Below are positions 60,972 through 64,000 of a stretch of 64,000 nucleotides of DNA, in pieces. Every line of letters begins with the position of its first letter. Position 1 is the stretch's first letter. Position numbers and translations under genes: made by a program. The notes beneath the pieces were generated by a model, which saw only the letters and a list, made by a program, of their open reading frames with translations, did no database searches and was not told the origin of the DNA. Source of the stretch: Undaria pinnatifida (lineage: Eukaryota; Sar; Phaeophyceae; Laminariales; Alariaceae); contig JABAKD010000013.1 of NCBI GenBank assembly GCA_012845835.1, forward strand, positions 950,501 to 1,014,500, written 5' to 3'.

Positions 60972-62477
60972 CTGTAGTGTGATAGCGGTGGGTGCACGTT
61001 GTACTGATGTGCGCGCAAACGAATTATTATGTGGTAAGAGGATGCTGTGGATACCGCACGTGGAATAGTGCTCGTTGTTATATAGAACGTCACAACATGT
61101 GTTTGCACTTGGTGTTGATGGATAGATAGGGTTGACCAGCCAATGTCAGTCGCTCTTGGATGAAGTACAATAACAAATTGGTTGGCAGCAACAATTTCGG
61201 TATGTATGTGTGGCGTACGTGGTAGGATTTTCCACGAGTTGGAGGTAGTGTTCAACGCTTTGGTACTGTGTTTGAAGGGAACCGAAACCTTGATGTACTC
61301 TTGTAGAACCCGCCACTACTTGATGCATGTGGTCAGAAATGTATGTGTGTATGATGGTATGTTTGTTCGATAACAGCCACAGACCTAGAACCGATCCACC
61401 CAGCCAATCAGATGGCGTCCTGGGCGCGTGGCGAACGTTGAAATCGAATTGCACCCGATTTCGGCCACAGCAGCACCGTGTATACCTGAGTGTGGCTATC
61501 GCTAATAATGAGTTACATATCCTTGAGCTCTACCCATGGTTCCACTCTGCCCCCAAAAAAATACTTGGCCAGGTCGAGACTCGCGTGCATGCTGCGCTCG
61601 CGATGCCTCCCACCTCGCCGCGCTCGGCGCCATCTTCCAAGCTTTCCCCGCTCTATGTCCCTGTGAGCCCCTTCTCCCGTGCGGAGAGATGCAAGCCGTA
61701 CCCTTTGGCGCTCGTTCCAACACTCGGCTGCTCCCGGCCTCTACCTCCCAGCCTCCTCCTGCTGGCATCCGCTCTGTCCGGAAATATAATACCAGGATAT
61801 GTATTTTTGCTCAAGCATAAACGGTCCTTACATTCGGACACGTCAATTAATAGTTACCCCTCAGGAGAAAAACAAGCACACCGGCGGCCCGCGCGGCAAG
61901 AGAGCGCAGGCCGGTTTTTACTCTTGTCTGCACCCATGACCACGCACCCACATCGAGATCCGGGGCCGAAACGGCCCAGGGTGGCGCGCCCCCAAACCCC
62001 ACACTAATCCGATCCGCATGTGCACTGCTGCTACTACTGCTGTACGTTGCTGCTGCTGCTGTTGTGCTGCTGCTGTTGTGTTGCTGCTGAGAGGTTAATT
62101 TAGTCCGGGCGGTTGCTGCTACTGCTGCTGTTTTGCTGCTGAGGTTAATTAGTGGGCCATTTTTCTACGAACAAAACAACAAAGAACAAAAAATTGTAAA
62201 AGTTTAGAATAGCGAAATATCAAATTTTGAAAAACAACATGTGGTGTCCCAAGTGACCTGCTCGTCTCAGGGGGGCGGGACGCAATCCCTTGCCAAATAG
62301 AGCCAGCTAAGCGAAGTTTAATGCGCCGAGCGCCGCCACGGAGCTCGGCCGAGATGCAGGCATGCTTGATAATGTACCCATAGCAGGCTAGCTTGCCCCG
62401 CGGCCGAAAGCGCGAGAAGAAACACTCGGCCGCCGGAGAGCAGCGAGCCAAAAAAAAACGAACATCATCATGCTTTA
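60972..62477. other. No certain gene; long open frame 61,327-62,007 (+) and GCT tract
   Basis: The 226-codon plus frame is Pro/Ser/Arg-rich with no domain I recognise, and the minus strand is also open at 61,502-61,768. GC-rich DNA with few stops explains both. A (TGCTGCTG)-type tract lies at 62,035-62,090. Confidence 0.3.
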
Positions 62478-62760
62478 CATATACATATATCCAGCACAGC
62501 CAGTGTCCGTCCCGATGCCTCCTGCTATTAATGGAGAGACGAACTCTGTGGTCCATTCCCACTTGCATTGCAAGTACAGGTGACTTGGCCGTGCAATGCC
62601 GAACGCAATGAATTCGGGGACGGAACATATGCACGCCAGCACACAGGATACCGTGCAAGGAAGGAAGCAAATGCTACAATAAGAAATAAAGCAGAAAAAA
62701 CAAAGAGAAAGGAAAAAATGGAAAGAAAAGAAAACGGAACGCCTGGGGGGGGGGGGTCAT
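62478..62760 (+). repeat. Dispersed repeat R2, copy
   Basis: CCAGCACAGCCAGTGTCCGTCCCGATGCCTCC to GCAATGCCGAACGCAATGAA, then an A-rich tail and a G run. Confidence 0.75.
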
Positions 62761-63359
62761 TCCATGATATCATATCATATCATTATCATATGTTCTCGGA
62801 GGAGTAGGTGTCATCGCGTGCTCTACTCTCGTGGGTGTGTTTTTTTCTCTAGGGCACTGCGGCGTGTGCCCAAAGTACATAAAGTAGGTTACCCGATTTA
62901 AGAGCGCCCGAGATAACATCATTTGGGAGCGGTCAAATCGGCATGTCCCGCAATACTAAAAGCCATATATTGGTCACTACAGATAAGAGCAATGTAAGGT
63001 AAGAGTGCCTGCTTTGGCTCGTCACGGGGTGCTCTTATATGGGGGTGCCCCCTGTACTCGAGACTGGCAACTACCTGGTACCAGGTACATGTAGTAGTGT
63101 CAGTATACCTGGCGATAGATTCGGTCATACATTATACCTGGCACCAATATACCATTACCATGTCAACAAGCCTGGCCATCAGGTGTTGCGTGACTACAGG
63201 ACAGATTAGGACAGACACTGGGTGTCCTGATCATGTATTTGGGTACAAAGACAACAAACGCACCCTGTTTGCCAGCCGACACGTGCAGCGTAGCATGCTA
63301 ATAATAGTCTTTGCCGTCGAGCGATCATGTTTTGTTTTTTTTTCTCACACTTTTACTTT
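62761..63359. other. No gene seen; two TACCTGGTA motifs
   Basis: CTACCTGGTACCAGGTACAT at 63,072-63,091 is almost a perfect palindrome. Confidence 0.4.
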
Positions 63360-63480
63360 CCAGCTTCTGGACAAGCCGTGTCACAGGTGTCGCCCCTTCT
63401 TCCCCCCGGTTCTTGCCTTCAATTTTTATCGCGCATAGGGTTCAGCAATCCCACTGCTCGTCGATTTTTTATCGAGTGTT
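63360..63480 (+). repeat. Dispersed repeat R4-related copy
   Basis: CAGCTTCTGGACAAGCCGTG, CCCCGGTTCTTGCCTTCAAT and TTATCGCGCATAGGGTTCAG. Confidence 0.7.
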
Positions 63481-63554
63481 GCTAACTCACGCTCTCGCGC
63501 TTTCCGCAAGTCAATTTGTGCACAAGAAAAAGTGCTCACGAATTTATACGAGTA

Positions 63555-63640
63555 TGCACTCGGCGGGGCTCGAACTCACGAAACTGACCTATACCAGGCT
63601 CGAGGATAACCTGATACACCACCGGGGCGACCAGTATACA
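63555..63640 (-). repeat. tRNA-derived SINE-like head
   Basis: The minus strand reads GGTCGCCCCGGTGGTGTATC and B-box-like GAGTTCGAGCC. It is related to 10,963-11,040. Confidence 0.5.
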
Positions 63641-63689
63641 CAGCAGCAGCACCCTCAGAAGGAAGAAAACCAAGGCTTGTCCCTTGCCT

Positions 63690-63870
63690 CGGATTAGCTA
63701 TATGTGTGTTTTCACATAAAACTGAAATTTTCACCCATGTACATCCAGCACAACCAGTGCCCGTGCTGATGTATCATACGAGAGACACGAGCTCTATGGT
63801 CACCAACTATTACGAGACAGAGATACACATCGCAAATACAGCACGACGATTTAGCCATTTTTTGTTTTTT
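63690..63870 (+). repeat. Dispersed repeat R2, copy
   Basis: CCAGCACAACCAGTGCCCGTG, ACGAGCTCTATGGTCACCAA and GAGATACACATCGCAAATAC. It runs into an R4 fragment at 63,880-63,930. Confidence 0.75.
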
Positions 63871-64000
63871 CTTGTTCCATCCCATTGATTATCCTCGCAC
63901 TGCTCTCGCACTCCTTCCCAGTAGTAAATCAGAACCAACTGCAATAAAGAGCACGCTATCATATACCTGGTACCAGGCATGCAACAAATCACAACAATGC

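Noticed and set aside
61327-62007. 226-codon open frame
   Set aside because: Low-complexity Pro/Ser/Arg composition, open on the opposite strand too, no domain or splice pattern.

Overview
This is nuclear DNA of a photosynthetic stramenopile, most likely a brown alga. Two first exons encode a signal peptide that ends in an ASAFAP-like motif (D-A-F-A-P at 25,900; G-A-F-R at 8,668), the hallmark of import into a red-algal-derived complex plastid. Genes are split into short GC-rich exons with GT-AG introns of 0.3-5 kb, and most of the window is dispersed and tandem repeats. No rRNA, CRISPR or operon structure is present. The lineage call is inference.

Two proteins are recognisable. (1) Gamma-tocopherol methyltransferase (VTE4) runs on + from 25,900 to 44,859 in 11 exons. 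All ten junctions keep phase and the exons sum to 1,131 nt (376 codons plus stop). It makes alpha- and beta-tocopherol in the plastid. (2) An ATP:guanido phosphotransferase (phosphagen kinase) lies on - at 50,556-51,692, with its 5' exon or exons upstream. A third multi-exon gene (+, 8,668-15,798) begins with a plastid-type signal peptide but belongs to no family I can name. It contains a duplicated exon and a CAG tract at which the reading frame breaks. A possible two-exon gene (-, 4,078-6,050) and several isolated exon-like segments (7.7, 46.9-47.1, 48.0-49.7 and 57.4 kb) are weaker.

Layout: 0-4 kb repeats and one TRIM-like element; 4-6 kb candidate small gene; 6-8.6 kb tandem arrays; 8.7-16.3 kb unknown plastid gene; 16.3-23.1 kb tandem and G-run arrays; 23.5-25.3 kb two small LTR-type elements; 25.9-45 kb VTE4, whose introns hold satellites, SINE-like tRNA fragments and a deleted pogo/Tigger-like transposon; 45-50 kb minisatellites and exon-like fragments; 50.5-52.3 kb phosphagen kinase; 52.3-64 kb repeats.

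The most unusual signals are: decayed copies of exon 3' ends with their splice donors just downstream of three VTE4 exons; a tandem exon-intron duplication in the unknown gene; a 9-bp motif (TACCTGGTA) scattered far above chance; and two families of miniature LTR elements. The genes show no shared pathway and appear to be unlinked neighbours.
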